Shown in pieces: positions 10,431 to 20,578 of a stretch of 64,000 nucleotides of DNA (positions are counted from its first letter, which is position 1; the number at the start of each line of letters is the position of its first letter). Source of the stretch: Ferrovum sp. JA12 (GTDB lineage: Bacteria; Pseudomonadota; Gammaproteobacteria; Burkholderiales; Ferrovaceae); assembly GCF_001431705.1 (NCBI RefSeq), contig NZ_LJWX01000002.1, positions 897,352 through 961,351 of the forward strand. Direction: 5' to 3'. Position numbers and translations under genes: made by a program. The notes beneath the pieces were generated by a model. The model was given only the letters and a program-made list of their open reading frames with translations. It did no database searches and was not told the DNA's origin.

Positions 10431-12200
10431 TTATTGTCCTCTTAAAAACCACTGGTCAATTTCAGACAAACTAAATTGACGCCAAGTAGGACGCCCATGA
10501 TTACATTGATCAGTCCGATCAATTAATTCCATATCTCTTAACAGTGCATTCATTTCAGGAATACTCAACTGTCGATGGGCGCGAACTGCCCCATGACAGG
10601 CAAAAGTGGATAACAATTGATTATGTTTTTCATCAAGTAAACGAGCTGTACCGTAGTGGATTAATTCATTAATTAAATCCCGTGCGATCTCCTCCAAGTC
10701 TCCCTTTGCTAGCAAAACAGGAACACTTCTTAAGGCCAATACATCCGGACCTGCTTCGGTTAGTTCAAAACCTACTTGACCTAGGACTTGCTGATTTTCC
10801 TTAACAAGATTAAAGGCCACGGGATCCACCCGAAATGTCACGGGAATCAATAATTGTTGTTTTTGAATGGCTTGATTTTTTACGGCTTGTTTAAGTCGTT
10901 CATATAAAATACGTTCATGGGCAGCGTGCATGTCCACCACCACTAAGCCCTGCTCATTTTGTGCTAGAACGTATATTCCAAGCAATTGAGCCATGGCAAA
11001 ACCCAAAGGATGTTGGTTGACCACATTGACGTTAACAGGACTTGATAATTCCCCCTTGGTAACAGGAGGAGCAGAAAAATTATCCTGATTACTGTGATCA
11101 ATATTGATTCCCCCAAACTGTGTTCTGGGTAAATCCATAGACAATGATCTTTGTACTATCCCAGTTAACGGTGGTCCACTGCTTCCCATCATACTAACAG
11201 TGGTTTGTGTGGGAGAGGTTTTATCTAAAGTTTTTGATAGCCCATGAAAGACCAGTTGATGTATGGTTTGGGGATCACGAAAGCGTACTTCGGTTTTAGC
11301 AGGATGGACATTGACATCCACTAAATCAAAGGGGCAACGAATAAATAAGGCTACCACAGGGAAGCGTTGATGATGCAAAACGTCTTGATAGGCTTGACGC
11401 ACTGCATGAGTAATGAGCTTATCCCGTACAAAACGTCCATTAACAAAAATGTATTGATTATCACGGCTGCTACTACTGAATGTAGGACGACTAATCCACC
11501 CTTCAATACTCACTTTAGCAGCTTGCTCATCAACAGCTAAGGCGCCAACTATAAATTCATCACCCAATATTGCCTTCAACCGGTGTTGATAAGTCGTAAC
11601 AGGCCAATGCCTAAGAGACTTTCCATTATGACTTAAGCGAAACTCAATATCCGGATGACTCAAGGCCATACGCTTTAAGACTTCGTCACAATGAGCGAAC
11701 TCTGTATTCATTGATTTTAAGAATTTACGCCGGGCGGGTGTCTCAGAAAATAGCTCATCAATAACAATAGACGTCCCCACAGAACGTGCTGCAGGAATAA
11801 CTTCACTCATTTGTCCTGCACGACTTTGTATTCGATATCCATGAGTCGCTTGCGCCTCACGGGTAATAATTGTAACCGTTGCTACCGAGGCCATACTGGC
11901 TAATGCTTCACCACGAAAACCTAAGCTGGCCACCGATTCCAAATCATCTAGCTGAGTAATTTTACTGGTAGCATGAGGAGTGAGCGCCAAAGGTAAATCT
12001 TCATGATGAATACCCATGCCATCATCTATGACTTCAATTTTACTGATACCCCCCTCATTTAAGTTAACCTCAATATGCTTAGCCCCAGCATCAATACTGT
12101 TCTCAACTAACTCTTTCAATGCTGAAGCTGGACGTTCAATGACTTCTCCTGCGGCAATTTGGGCGATCAATACCCGATCCAATGAGTAAATTCTTGTCAT
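10431..12200 (-). CDS. mutL: DNA mismatch repair protein MutL
   Basis: A 589-residue GHKL ATPase that links MutS mismatch recognition to strand incision. N-terminal ATP-binding motifs are visible: ELVENSIDAGA, DDGMGI and GFRGEAL. A variable linker (about residues 330-400) precedes the C-terminal dimerisation domain, which contains VDMHAAHERILYERLK and an ACHGAVRA segment. I start at the ATG at 12200 (MTRIYSLDRVLIAQIAAGEV), which is one base after the amidase stop; the longer frame to 12284 lies inside amiC. Order amiC-mutL-miaA is common in proteobacteria. Confidence 0.96.
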   Translation of the reverse strand: MTRIYSLDRVLIAQIAAGEVIERPASALKELVENSIDAGAKHIEVNLNEGGISKIEVIDDGMGIHHEDLPLALTPHATSKITQLDDLESVASLGFRGEALASMASVATVTIITREAQATHGYRIQSRAGQMSEVIPAARSVGTSIVIDELFSETPARRKFLKSMNTEFAHCDEVLKRMALSHPDIEFRLSHNGKSLRHWPVTTYQHRLKAILGDEFIVGALAVDEQAAKVSIEGWISRPTFSSSSRDNQYIFVNGRFVRDKLITHAVRQAYQDVLHHQRFPVVALFIRCPFDLVDVNVHPAKTEVRFRDPQTIHQLVFHGLSKTLDKTSPTQTTVSMMGSSGPPLTGIVQRSLSMDLPRTQFGGINIDHSNQDNFSAPPVTKGELSSPVNVNVVNQHPLGFAMAQLLGIYVLAQNEQGLVVVDMHAAHERILYERLKQAVKNQAIQKQQLLIPVTFRVDPVAFNLVKENQQVLGQVGFELTEAGPDVLALRSVPVLLAKGDLEEIARDLINELIHYGTARLLDEKHNQLLSTFACHGAVRAHRQLSIPEMNALLRDMELIDRTDQCNHGRPTWRQFSLSEIDQWFLRGQ

Positions 12201-12201
12201 A

Positions 12202-13635
12202 TTACTGTCGTGTACCAAGGACAGTGTTATTACGCACCGATGAGTTATGAGCCAAATACTCTTTGATACCTTGCAGAATCGCATGGGCCAGTTGGTCTTG
12301 ATAACCAGGATCTACTAAACGTTTTTCTTCAATAGGATTGGTAATAAATGCCGTTTCAACTAAAATGGAAGGTATATCGGGAGACTTTAAAACAGCGAAA
12401 CCTGCTTGATCTACTCGACCTCGATGTAGGTCATTCACTTGATGTAATTGATTAAGTACTGACTGAGCCAACTTCAAGCTATCGTTAATTGTTGCGGTTT
12501 GTGATAAATCCAACAAGGTTTGTGCAAGATAGGGATCTTTATGATTCAAATCTACACCGCCAATTAAATCCGCATCATTTTCATGTTGAGCTAACCATTT
12601 TGCTGCCACAGAAGTAGCCCCTTTTTCAGATAGCGCAAACACTGACGAACCTCTGGCTTCTTCATTGATATAGGCATCGGCATGAATGGAAACAAACATA
12701 TCAGCATGTAATCTGCGGGCTTTGAGGGTTCTGCCTTGTAGCGGAATAAAGTAATCACCATCGCGGATTAACACAGCCTTTAAGCTGGGTTCCTGATTAA
12801 TTAAATAACTAAGTTGTTTCGCTATAGCCAACGTAACATCCTTTTCATTGTGTCCACTATGGCCATGGGCTCCGGGATCCTCACCCCCATGACCCGCATC
12901 CACTGCAATTAAAAAGCTGTGTGGCGCAGGCGTTTCTGAAGGGCCAGAGTCAACAGATTTGACTGGATCAGGAGTAGCCTCTAATGGACTATGTTGTATC
13001 ACCTGTTTGGGGGGAGGGTTGTCGTTGGTAGGCACAGCAGTAGCCAGATCAGGTTTATTGTTCTGAGTATTCTCCGATAAACGTTGTTTACTCTCAGGCA
13101 CAGGGGGCAAGTTATTTGCCAATGGTTTACTGGTGCTCTCATGAGTAGCTAAATGCTGTAACTCTGGCTTACCCTGCTGGGCAAGAAAACTCATTAATGG
13201 GTCATTGGGCGTGAGAGGATAAAGATCCAACATAAAGCGATATCCGTAATTTGCCACAGGTTTAATGAGTACTGAACTCGCGCTCACAGGAACTTTTAAA
13301 TCAAATACTACGCGAACGGTTGTAGCATTAAAGTGGGCAACACGAATGGCTTTGATATAAGGATCAGTAGCAGACAATCTTTGACTGAGTTCTCTCAAGG
13401 ACCTCAATTCCATCACATTATCTAAATCTAAGACTAACCGGTCAGGGTTTTCAACGGTAAAAAGCTTAGCATTTATCACACTGGTTGATTCTAGCGTGAC
13501 GCGCGTGTAATCCTGCGCTGGCCATATTCTTGCCGCAGCAATATAAATACCTTGAGCATGAGAGCCATTGCAGAGAGCGAAATTAACACATATTGCGCTG
13601 ATTACCAGCCAAGTTTTTGCCATTTTTCTAAGCAT
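12202..13635 (-). CDS. amiC: N-acetylmuramoyl-L-alanine amidase, AMIN plus Amidase_3 domains
   Basis: A 477-residue periplasmic amidase that splits septal peptidoglycan during daughter-cell separation. It has a signal peptide (residues 1-28, ending HAQ), an AMIN domain (about 30-145) for septal targeting, a low-complexity Pro/Gln/Ser linker (about 150-235), and an Amidase_3 catalytic domain starting IAVDAGHGGEDPGA with zinc ligands His and Glu and the SIHADAY motif. The ATG at 13635 is preceded by an AGAAGG site and overlaps the tsaE end by 34 bp. An ATG at 13623 is also possible. Confidence 0.93.
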   Translation of the reverse strand: MLRKMAKTWLVISAICVNFALCNGSHAQGIYIAAARIWPAQDYTRVTLESTSVINAKLFTVENPDRLVLDLDNVMELRSLRELSQRLSATDPYIKAIRVAHFNATTVRVVFDLKVPVSASSVLIKPVANYGYRFMLDLYPLTPNDPLMSFLAQQGKPELQHLATHESTSKPLANNLPPVPESKQRLSENTQNNKPDLATAVPTNDNPPPKQVIQHSPLEATPDPVKSVDSGPSETPAPHSFLIAVDAGHGGEDPGAHGHSGHNEKDVTLAIAKQLSYLINQEPSLKAVLIRDGDYFIPLQGRTLKARRLHADMFVSIHADAYINEEARGSSVFALSEKGATSVAAKWLAQHENDADLIGGVDLNHKDPYLAQTLLDLSQTATINDSLKLAQSVLNQLHQVNDLHRGRVDQAGFAVLKSPDIPSILVETAFITNPIEEKRLVDPGYQDQLAHAILQGIKEYLAHNSSVRNNTVLGTRQ

Positions 13636-14081
13636 AAAACGCCCTTCTTCGACAGTGCTGTCACAATTAACTCTCGCTGATTATCTAATATATTGATATT
13701 TATCTTAATATCCACTGAAGGTAACCAGTCTTGGGCTTTCTCTGGCCACTCCACGAAACACACTCCAAGCCCACCAAAGTTTTCTCTAAAACCCGAATCT
13801 TCAAGTTCATTTTTATCACAGATTCGATAAAAATCAAAGTGATAGAAGTATAACCTCGCGAGAGAATAGGTTTCAAGTATAGGGTAGGTAGGGCTTTTGA
13901 CGCGACCCGAATAACCCAAGCCCTCAAGCACCCCTCTAGTAAGCGTTGTTTTGCCCGCACCAAGATCTCCATACAAGCTCACAACCATTGCGGGTTCAAC
14001 AAAATCGGCAAAGCGTCGCCCCCAATCAAGGGTTTGCATTTCATTGTGTAAAATCCAACGATGAGTAATGGGATTTAACAT
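13602..14081 (-). CDS. tsaE: tRNA threonylcarbamoyladenosine biosynthesis ATPase TsaE
   Basis: A 159-residue ATPase required with TsaB, TsaC and TsaD for t6A37 modification of tRNAs. It has the P-loop GDLGAGKTTL near residue 40, the SPTYPILETY segment, and the FVEWPEKA motif typical of the YjeE family. It is the first gene of the tsaE-amiC-mutL-miaA operon. Its start codon is only 12 bp from the start codon of divergent queG. Confidence 0.95.
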   Translation of the reverse strand: MLNPITHRWILHNEMQTLDWGRRFADFVEPAMVVSLYGDLGAGKTTLTRGVLEGLGYSGRVKSPTYPILETYSLARLYFYHFDFYRICDKNELEDSGFRENFGGLGVCFVEWPEKAQDWLPSVDIKININILDNQRELIVTALSKKGVLCLEKWQKLGW

Positions 14082-14093
14082 TAAAATAACCTT

Positions 14094-15158
14094 ATGAATG
14101 TAAAAAACTTACCAATAGAACCACAATTAATAAAACAACAACTCATCATTTTAGCTCAGCAATTGGGTTTTGAGGGGGTGAGTATTGGCCAACCCAACCT
14201 AGACATCGCCAGCGAGCGACTTAAAACATGGCTGGAAAAAGGCTATCAAGGTGAAATGCAGTATCTAGAGAGACATTTACCATTAAGGGCTTCTCCTGCG
14301 CAACTTCATCCAGGAACAATCCGCGTCATTTCCCTCTATCATCCTTACCTTACTGCCCCACTGCAAGACATCCAAGGGGAACTGAACAATGCCACGCAAG
14401 GGTATATTTCCTACTACGCGCGAGGTCGTGATTACCATAAAACCCTGCGTCATAAACTGCAGACCTTAGCCCAGACACTGACTAAATGGTGCGGCCCATT
14501 TAATTATCGAGTCTTTACAGATAGTGCTCCTGTGATGGAAGTTGAAATAGCACAACAAGCAGGTCTTGGGTGGCGCGGTAAAAACACTCTCCTTCTCAAC
14601 CGTGAAGCGGGCTCTTGGTTTTTTTTAGGGGAAATTTTTACAGACCTTCCTCTTGAAATCGATCAAAAAACCACTGAACACTGTGGCCGCTGCGATGCAT
14701 GTATAGAGATATGCCCCACCCGGGCAATTGTAGCGCCTTACGTGTTGGATGCTAGGCGCTGCATTTCCTATCTGACTATTGAGCACAGCGGGAGCATTCC
14801 TGAGGAATTACGAGCCTATTTTGGCAATCGGATTTATGGTTGTGATGACTGTCAGATCATTTGCCCCTGGAACCGCTTTGCAAAACTCACTGATGAAAAA
14901 CACTTTGCATCACGCTTTAACGGAAATCTTGATTTGGCGGATTTCATTCTCTTTGATGAACAGGAGTTTGAACAACGCTTTGAAGGCAGTGCTATTAGAC
15001 GAATTGGCATCATTCGTTGGTTAAGAAATGTGGCTGTAGCACTGGGCAACGGAATCGGCCGAGAAAAAGAAATTACTGCTTTAAAAAAACAACTGCACCA
15101 CCCCTCAACAATTGTCAGGGAACACGTGAACTGGGCATTAAAAAGATTGTCAGAGTAG
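14094..15158 (+). CDS. queG: epoxyqueuosine reductase
   Basis: A 354-residue iron-sulfur, cobalamin-dependent enzyme that performs the last step of queuosine synthesis in tRNA. Two [4Fe-4S] ferredoxin-type motifs are seen: CGRCDACIEICP (about residue 200) and CDDCQIICPWN (about 254). The VFTDSAPVMEVEIAQQAGLGW region matches the cobalamin-binding domain of QueG. The C-terminal part is HEAT-like. Because known QueG uses cobalamin, it fits with the B12 riboswitch at 39 kb in suggesting that B12 matters in this cell. Confidence 0.94.
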   Translation: MNVKNLPIEPQLIKQQLIILAQQLGFEGVSIGQPNLDIASERLKTWLEKGYQGEMQYLERHLPLRASPAQLHPGTIRVISLYHPYLTAPLQDIQGELNNATQGYISYYARGRDYHKTLRHKLQTLAQTLTKWCGPFNYRVFTDSAPVMEVEIAQQAGLGWRGKNTLLLNREAGSWFFLGEIFTDLPLEIDQKTTEHCGRCDACIEICPTRAIVAPYVLDARRCISYLTIEHSGSIPEELRAYFGNRIYGCDDCQIICPWNRFAKLTDEKHFASRFNGNLDLADFILFDEQEFEQRFEGSAIRRIGIIRWLRNVAVALGNGIGREKEITALKKQLHHPSTIVREHVNWALKRLSE

Positions 15159-15193
15159 AATAGAAATTATATGTGTAAAATTTAGGTAAAATC

Positions 15194-16819
15194 ATGTTAC
15201 GCAAGATCATCGTTTTGTTGCTATTTTTAACCTCATCATTGCCTTTATGGGCAAGTAATTACTTAGATAACAATACCAACACTGTAACCCGCCAAGACAG
15301 TAATAACTATTTACCGGCCACTAAAACCTTTTTATTGCCTGAACAGGCCTTTAAGATCCAGGTTAACAGAACTGATCAAAACACTTTTCTGCTGACGTTT
15401 ACTCCTGCTCCTGGCTATTATATTTATCGTGATAAAATCCACCTCCAAGATGATCATCAACAACCTTTAGGTAAGCTTGAGTTACCTCAAGCTACGCAAA
15501 AAGAAGATCCCGTTTATGGCCATGTTTGGGTTTATTTTCAACCCTTTACCGCGAAACTTACCGTTAATCAACCTACTACCAAAGAAATCGAAGTGTCTTA
15601 TCAAGGTTGTGCACTTCACGGCATTTGTTACCCACCAACCACACGCCATTTCACTATGGCAGAGGCCCCCAACATATTGGTTCCCTTAGATAGTCCTAAC
15701 CAATTCCATCCAGCTGAACTCAACACTGACTCAACTAACCCTAATGATTTTGCTGCCTTCTTAGGAAGTTCTTCTCATACTTGGATGTTATTGAGCTTTT
15801 TTGGTTTTGGCTTACTGCTTTCACTCACCCCCTGTGTTTTTCCAATGATTCCCATTCTGTCTGGTATTATTGCTGGGCAAGGCCGTGACATAACCAAATC
15901 AAGAGCTTTTTGGTTATCCATCACTTACGTCTTAGGAATGTCTTTTACCTATGCTTCAGCAGGAGTGATAGCAGGCCTCACAGGCACCTTGTTGTCAAAT
16001 AGTCTACAAACGCCCGCCGTAGAAATCACCATTGCAATCCTCTTTATTGTCCTAGCCTTATCCATGTTTGATCTGTATCAGCTACAAATCCCATCCAGCT
16101 GGCAGAGTAAACTCAATGAACAATCGAATCGCCTTCCTGGAGGGCGTTATGTGGCTGTGGCCATGATGGGCTTAATCTCAGCTTTGGTGGTGGGACCTTG
16201 TGTCGCAGCCCCACTAGCTGGAGGGTTAATTTATATCGCTCAAACTAAGAACTGGATGATTGGTGGCAGTGCTTTATTCATGATGTCACTCGGCATGGGA
16301 GCCCCCTTGGTTCTTATCGGAACCTCTGCAGGAGCTTTGCTTCCTCGGGCGGGTGGATGGATGAATTGGGTAAAACGTTTTTTTGGGATTCTTCTAATTG
16401 GTGTCGCAGTATGGATGGTAAAACCCTTATGGATAGGCTATTTTAAAACACCAGGCCCCCAATTTATAGCCATTCATTCAGTTGCACAATTAGATCAGGC
16501 CTTAAATCTAGCTAAAACACATCATCAGCCTGTATTTTTAGATTTTTATGCTGACTGGTGCACCTCTTGCATTGAAATGGAGGACACGGTGCTGTCTGAT
16601 AAAACAGTACGCGCCAAACTTGAAACAGCCACATTACTGCGTGCAGATGTCACAAAAAACAACGCGGAAGACCGTATCATTCTCGCTCGCTATGGTCTCT
16701 TCGGGCCACCGGGTATGATCTTATATGATCGGAACGGTCAAGAATTACCAGCCTTGAGAATGGCTGGCTTTGTTCCCAAAAACCAGTTTATGGACATTTT
16801 AAATAAAGCTTTTCATTAA
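15194..16819 (+). CDS. dsbD: thiol:disulfide interchange protein DsbD
   Basis: A 541-residue inner-membrane protein that carries electrons from cytoplasmic thioredoxin to periplasmic thiol proteins such as DsbC and cytochrome c maturation factors. All three redox pairs are visible: C139/C145 in the periplasmic N-terminal domain, C214 (LTPCVFPM) and C336 (VGPCVAAP) in the membrane domain, and C456/C459 (WCTSC) in the C-terminal thioredoxin domain. A signal peptide covers residues 1-20. About eight membrane segments lie between residues 195 and 415. It ends four bases inside the convergent orn gene. Confidence 0.96.
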   Translation: MLRKIIVLLLFLTSSLPLWASNYLDNNTNTVTRQDSNNYLPATKTFLLPEQAFKIQVNRTDQNTFLLTFTPAPGYYIYRDKIHLQDDHQQPLGKLELPQATQKEDPVYGHVWVYFQPFTAKLTVNQPTTKEIEVSYQGCALHGICYPPTTRHFTMAEAPNILVPLDSPNQFHPAELNTDSTNPNDFAAFLGSSSHTWMLLSFFGFGLLLSLTPCVFPMIPILSGIIAGQGRDITKSRAFWLSITYVLGMSFTYASAGVIAGLTGTLLSNSLQTPAVEITIAILFIVLALSMFDLYQLQIPSSWQSKLNEQSNRLPGGRYVAVAMMGLISALVVGPCVAAPLAGGLIYIAQTKNWMIGGSALFMMSLGMGAPLVLIGTSAGALLPRAGGWMNWVKRFFGILLIGVAVWMVKPLWIGYFKTPGPQFIAIHSVAQLDQALNLAKTHHQPVFLDFYADWCTSCIEMEDTVLSDKTVRAKLETATLLRADVTKNNAEDRIILARYGLFGPPGMILYDRNGQELPALRMAGFVPKNQFMDILNKAFH

Positions 16820-17364
16820 TCCAAACGTAAGAAATGTTCACGATAATACTTTAACTCTGCTATAGATTCTTCAATATCGGCAAGCGCTTCATGCTTGCCG
16901 GCTTTTTTAAAACCATTATAAACCTGTGGGCGCCAGCGTTTAGCCAATTCCTTCAACGTACTCACATCTAAATTTCGGTAATGAAAATACTGTTCTAATT
17001 TAGGCATATACTTCACTAAAAACCGACGATCCTGACCGATAGTGTTGCCACACATTGGAGACTCATTGGCGGGCACATATTGGCTAATAAAATCTAATAA
17101 AATTTGCTCTGCACTCGCCTCATCCATGGTGGCAGCCTTAACCTTGTCTATCAAACCTGATTTACCATGAGTTCCTTTATTCCATGCATCCATGGCATCT
17201 AATACCTCATCAGGTTGATGAATCACCAACACAGGAGCTGCCGCCACCTGGTTAAGCTGGCTATCGGTAATAATCAGAGCAATTTCAATTATTTTATCGG
17301 TCTCGGGATTTAATCCGCTCATTTCCATGTCAATCCAAATGAGATGGTTTCTATCTTGTGCCAT
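16816..17364 (-). CDS. orn: oligoribonuclease
   Basis: A 182-residue DEDD-family 3'-5' exoribonuclease that degrades 2-5 nt RNA oligomers, including pGpG. It starts [20 protein letters not shown], with the first acidic pair in DMEMSG. The later [15 protein letters not shown] and [15 protein letters not shown] motifs supply the remaining acidic residues and the catalytic His. Length is normal. It is a single gene convergent with dsbD and divergent from the M48 protease gene. Confidence 0.96.
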   Translation of the reverse strand: MAQDRNHLIWIDMEMSGLNPETDKIIEIALIITDSQLNQVAAAPVLVIHQPDEVLDAMDAWNKGTHGKSGLIDKVKAATMDEASAEQILLDFISQYVPANESPMCGNTIGQDRRFLVKYMPKLEQYFHYRNLDVSTLKELAKRWRPQVYNGFKKAGKHEALADIEESIAELKYYREHFLRLD

Positions 17365-17430
17365 AATGATCTTCTTAGTAATAAATAATTAAGTGGTTTT
17401 CAAGGTTAACAGTATACAGAGGCAATCGCA

Positions 17431-18681
17431 GTGAATTTTAACACTTTATTTTTAATTTTCTTAGTCAGCGTCACCTTAATAAGGCTTTGGTTAAGTGTAA
17501 GACAAATCAAACACGTGACACTGCATCAAGAACAAGTTCCTAAGGCATTTTCCAATTCCGTCTCACTTGAGCAACATCAAAAGGCGGCGCATTACACTAC
17601 TGCCAAAGTTAAATTAAGCCTATTCAACACACTCATTGAATCCTTATGGATCTATGCTTTAATTGAACTCGGCATCCTCTCTTGGTGGAATAATTGGCTT
17701 ATTACTCACCTACAAACCTCATTGTTAAGCGGCATTCTATTGATCGCTGGGGTCACACTCATGGGCTCAATTATTGAATTACCCTTAAACCTGTACAGTA
17801 CCTTTGTGATTGAACAGCGCTTTGGCTTTAATCGTTTAACCCCAGCCATGTATCTCTCCGACCTATTTAAAAACACTCTTATAGGAATATTAATAGGGGT
17901 TCCCATTATTTTAGCCGCTCTATGGATGATGGCTTCCTTAGGGACCCATTGGTGGCTTTATGCTTGGGGTGCTTGGATGCTGTTCAATATTTTATTATTG
18001 GCCATCTACCCCACTTGGATCGCTCCCTTATTTAACCGCTTCTCTCCTCTACCCGAAGGAGATCTGAAAACCCAGGTTGAACAACTCATCAACACTTGCG
18101 GCTTTAATACCAGCGGTCTTTATGTGATGGACGGATCAAAAAGATCAAGCCATGGTAATGCTTATTTCACCGGCTTTGGTAAAGCCAAACGTGTGGTGTT
18201 TTTTGATACGCTGATAAACAGTTTAAATACGGATGAAATCCTGGCCGTCCTGGCTCATGAGTTAGGCCACTATCGTCTCCGTCATGTGCTCTACCGTCTG
18301 GTGAGTATTTTTGTCTTAAGCCTGGTTTTTCTCGCACTACTGGGCTGGTTTTATACATCTAACTGGTTCTATATGGGACTTGGACACCAAATACCTAGTA
18401 ATGCCATGGCCCTCACTTTGTTTACGCTCATCTTACCGATTCTTGGTTTTCCCTTACAACCTCTGATGAGTTTGTTTTCCAGAAAACATGAATTCGAAGC
18501 CGATGCTTATGCCAGCCGCTATACCCATGCACACTCCCTCATTAGCGCATTAGTGAAGTTATATAAGGAAAATGCAGCGACCCTAACCCCTGATCCGCTT
18601 CACTCAGCTATCTATGATTCCCATCCGCCCGCGTCAATACGTATCGCTCATCTTGAAAAATTAGCACTCACTGCAGGATGA
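17431..18681 (+). CDS. M48-family membrane zinc metalloprotease (Ste24/CAAX protease 1 type)
   Basis: A 416-residue multi-pass membrane protease. The zinc-binding motif HELGH lies near residue 280 (LAVLAHELGHY), and the third ligand Glu is in KHEFEADAYASRY near 353. Around five or six hydrophobic helices precede and follow the active site, and the soluble C-terminus ends in SHPPASIRIAHLE, typical of Ste24-like bacterial proteins. Bacterial members are presumed to handle membrane-protein quality control. The start is GTG at 17431 with an AGAGG box. It overlaps rsgA by four bases (ATGA), indicating coupling. Confidence 0.88.
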   Translation: MNFNTLFLIFLVSVTLIRLWLSVRQIKHVTLHQEQVPKAFSNSVSLEQHQKAAHYTTAKVKLSLFNTLIESLWIYALIELGILSWWNNWLITHLQTSLLSGILLIAGVTLMGSIIELPLNLYSTFVIEQRFGFNRLTPAMYLSDLFKNTLIGILIGVPIILAALWMMASLGTHWWLYAWGAWMLFNILLLAIYPTWIAPLFNRFSPLPEGDLKTQVEQLINTCGFNTSGLYVMDGSKRSSHGNAYFTGFGKAKRVVFFDTLINSLNTDEILAVLAHELGHYRLRHVLYRLVSIFVLSLVFLALLGWFYTSNWFYMGLGHQIPSNAMALTLFTLILPILGFPLQPLMSLFSRKHEFEADAYASRYTHAHSLISALVKLYKENAATLTPDPLHSAIYDSHPPASIRIAHLEKLALTAG

Positions 18682-19550
18682 GTCAGCATGACGCTACCGT
18701 GACGGCCACCTTTGGCCGTCAATGTGAAATAGAGCTGCCGGATGGACGGGTTTTTTTGGCCTCACGTCGTGGGAAAAAAAATGATGTGACCTGTAATGAT
18801 CGCGTGACGGTAGAGATTAACTCACAGCAAGAGAGCATTATAGAAACGGTTCATAAGGCCCGCAACATTTTCTATCGATCAGATGAATTCCGACAAAAGT
18901 CAATAGCTTCTAATATTGACCAAGTGATTATAGTCATTGCCAATGAACCCACCTTTAGTGATGCGTTACTGGCTAAAATATTAGTGGCTGGCGATTCAAA
19001 TGACTGTCAAACCATTATTATTCATAATAAAGTGGATCTACCCACCAGTTCACGTGATGCTAAGATTATTGAGTATTATAAAAGCTTAAATTATCCCGTA
19101 GTGCCCTTGAGCGCTGTCAACCATCAATTAGATGAATTGCTACCGCTACTTCATCATAAAACCAGTTTATTAGTGGGTCAATCGGGTATGGGAAAATCCA
19201 CTATTATTAATCAATTGATTCCTAATCAACCAGCTAGGACAAATATCATCTCTGCAGCCTTAGATTCTGGCAAACATACCACTACCTTTTCAAGGCGTTA
19301 TAAAATTGATAATCAGTCCTGTTTGATTGATTCCCCGGGATTACAGGAATTTGGTTTACGCCACATCAGTCATGCCGGCCTTGAGAACCTTTTTCGGGAA
19401 TTTAGTCCTTTAATTGGGCAATGTCGCTTTCATAACTGTCGACACATCAATGAACCACAATGTGCTTTCAAGGAGTTAGCGATGACTGACCGCCTTATAT
19501 TAAGGCGACTCGAAATCCTCACCGAACTCCAACAACTCAGCGCGAAATAA
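18678..19550 (+). CDS. rsgA: ribosome small subunit GTPase RsgA
   Basis: A 290-residue circularly permuted GTPase that helps late 30S maturation. An N-terminal OB-fold (residues 1-70) is followed by the G domain with permuted motifs: NKVDL, then the P-loop GQSGMGKST near residue 168, then DSPGLQEFGL. The C-terminal zinc-binding segment CRFHNCRHINEPQC is intact. Length is close to the family norm. It is the second gene of a two-gene unit with the M48 protease. Confidence 0.95.
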   Translation: MSQHDATVTATFGRQCEIELPDGRVFLASRRGKKNDVTCNDRVTVEINSQQESIIETVHKARNIFYRSDEFRQKSIASNIDQVIIVIANEPTFSDALLAKILVAGDSNDCQTIIIHNKVDLPTSSRDAKIIEYYKSLNYPVVPLSAVNHQLDELLPLLHHKTSLLVGQSGMGKSTIINQLIPNQPARTNIISAALDSGKHTTTFSRRYKIDNQSCLIDSPGLQEFGLRHISHAGLENLFREFSPLIGQCRFHNCRHINEPQCAFKELAMTDRLILRRLEILTELQQLSAK

Positions 19551-19556
19551 CAACTG

Positions 19557-20453
19557 TCACACGTGAGCTGCCAATGTCATCAGGGCATAGACAATTAACC
19601 ATACCATCAATGCACGCCATATGAGACCCTCAGTACTTTTTAAGTGATCAAAATCGGGAGCCTCACCCAAGCCAAGATCCAAACCATTGATACTTCGCTG
19701 AGAGGACTGAAGATCACCCAAACGAATTCCAAGGGCGCCCGCTGCGCTGGCAAAGAAAATTCGAGAAGTGGTTGACTCCCCCGCTTTAATTCCCTGTGTA
19801 CGCCAGCAAAATAAAGCGTCCTCAAAATTTCCTACTACGGCAAAGGTCAATGCCGTGAGATAGTAAACCGGCCAATTCAGAAAGTAAAACATCCTACTGG
19901 AAAAATAGCCAAAATCAGTCTGTCGATCTTGGCCCCAATAACGGTTGATATAGAGGGCAAGCATATATAACAACACTCCATAAACGCCAGGCAGCAAACC
20001 ATACCAAAATAAAATAGCAAATAAAAAAGTATGGGCTTCATTGATGGTCACTTCAATGGCATGGGCTACTGCCTGCGACTTCATTAACACAAAGGACTCA
20101 TGATCTGCCATATCTTGACTCTCTCTCATTTTCAGACGAATATCATCAGTGGCTTCTGAGAGTTGCTTTAATAGAGTACGAAACTGAATCACAGAACCTA
20201 ATACCAACAAGTTAATCAACCAGCTGATTTCTATACCTAGATGAACCAGTAATCTATTTAACAGGTAAAAAGCAAACAACGGGGGCAATATTCCCACAAA
20301 CCAAGCTACTACTCCGTGATGACGCTCACCTGAGTTGAAGAGATCATCTAAATAATGCAGATATTGAGTAAAATAAGTAAACAATCGGCTTTGTAACTGG
20401 CTAGGACGATATTTTTCAGAAAACAAACTTATTAATATTAAAAAAAGGTTCAT
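19557..20453 (-). CDS. CobD/CbiB-AmpE-like integral membrane protein
   Basis: A 298-residue membrane protein with about five hydrophobic segments. The C-terminal half (SSRMFYFLNWPVYYLTALTF, then a GALGIRLGDL motif) resembles CobD/CbiB, the adenosylcobinamide-phosphate synthase. The N-terminal half lacks the typical GDP-containing start of true CbiB. Such proteins sit beside rsgA in many betaproteobacteria and are usually named CobD/CbiB-family without evidence of B12 synthesis; AmpE-like is the alternative name. No other cobalamin synthesis gene is nearby. Function is left open. Confidence 0.7.
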   Translation of the reverse strand: MNLFLILISLFSEKYRPSQLQSRLFTYFTQYLHYLDDLFNSGERHHGVVAWFVGILPPLFAFYLLNRLLVHLGIEISWLINLLVLGSVIQFRTLLKQLSEATDDIRLKMRESQDMADHESFVLMKSQAVAHAIEVTINEAHTFLFAILFWYGLLPGVYGVLLYMLALYINRYWGQDRQTDFGYFSSRMFYFLNWPVYYLTALTFAVVGNFEDALFCWRTQGIKAGESTTSRIFFASAAGALGIRLGDLQSSQRSINGLDLGLGEAPDFDHLKSTEGLIWRALMVWLIVYALMTLAAHV

Positions 20454-20578
20454 GGGTGCAATTCTAGTATCAGAATCTGTTTAGTATAACTACAGGTACT
20501 CTTTAATTCCATTATAAAATTAATAGGCTTGACAACAATACTCACGCAAATGAGCAACACCCAGTAAACTACCAATTT

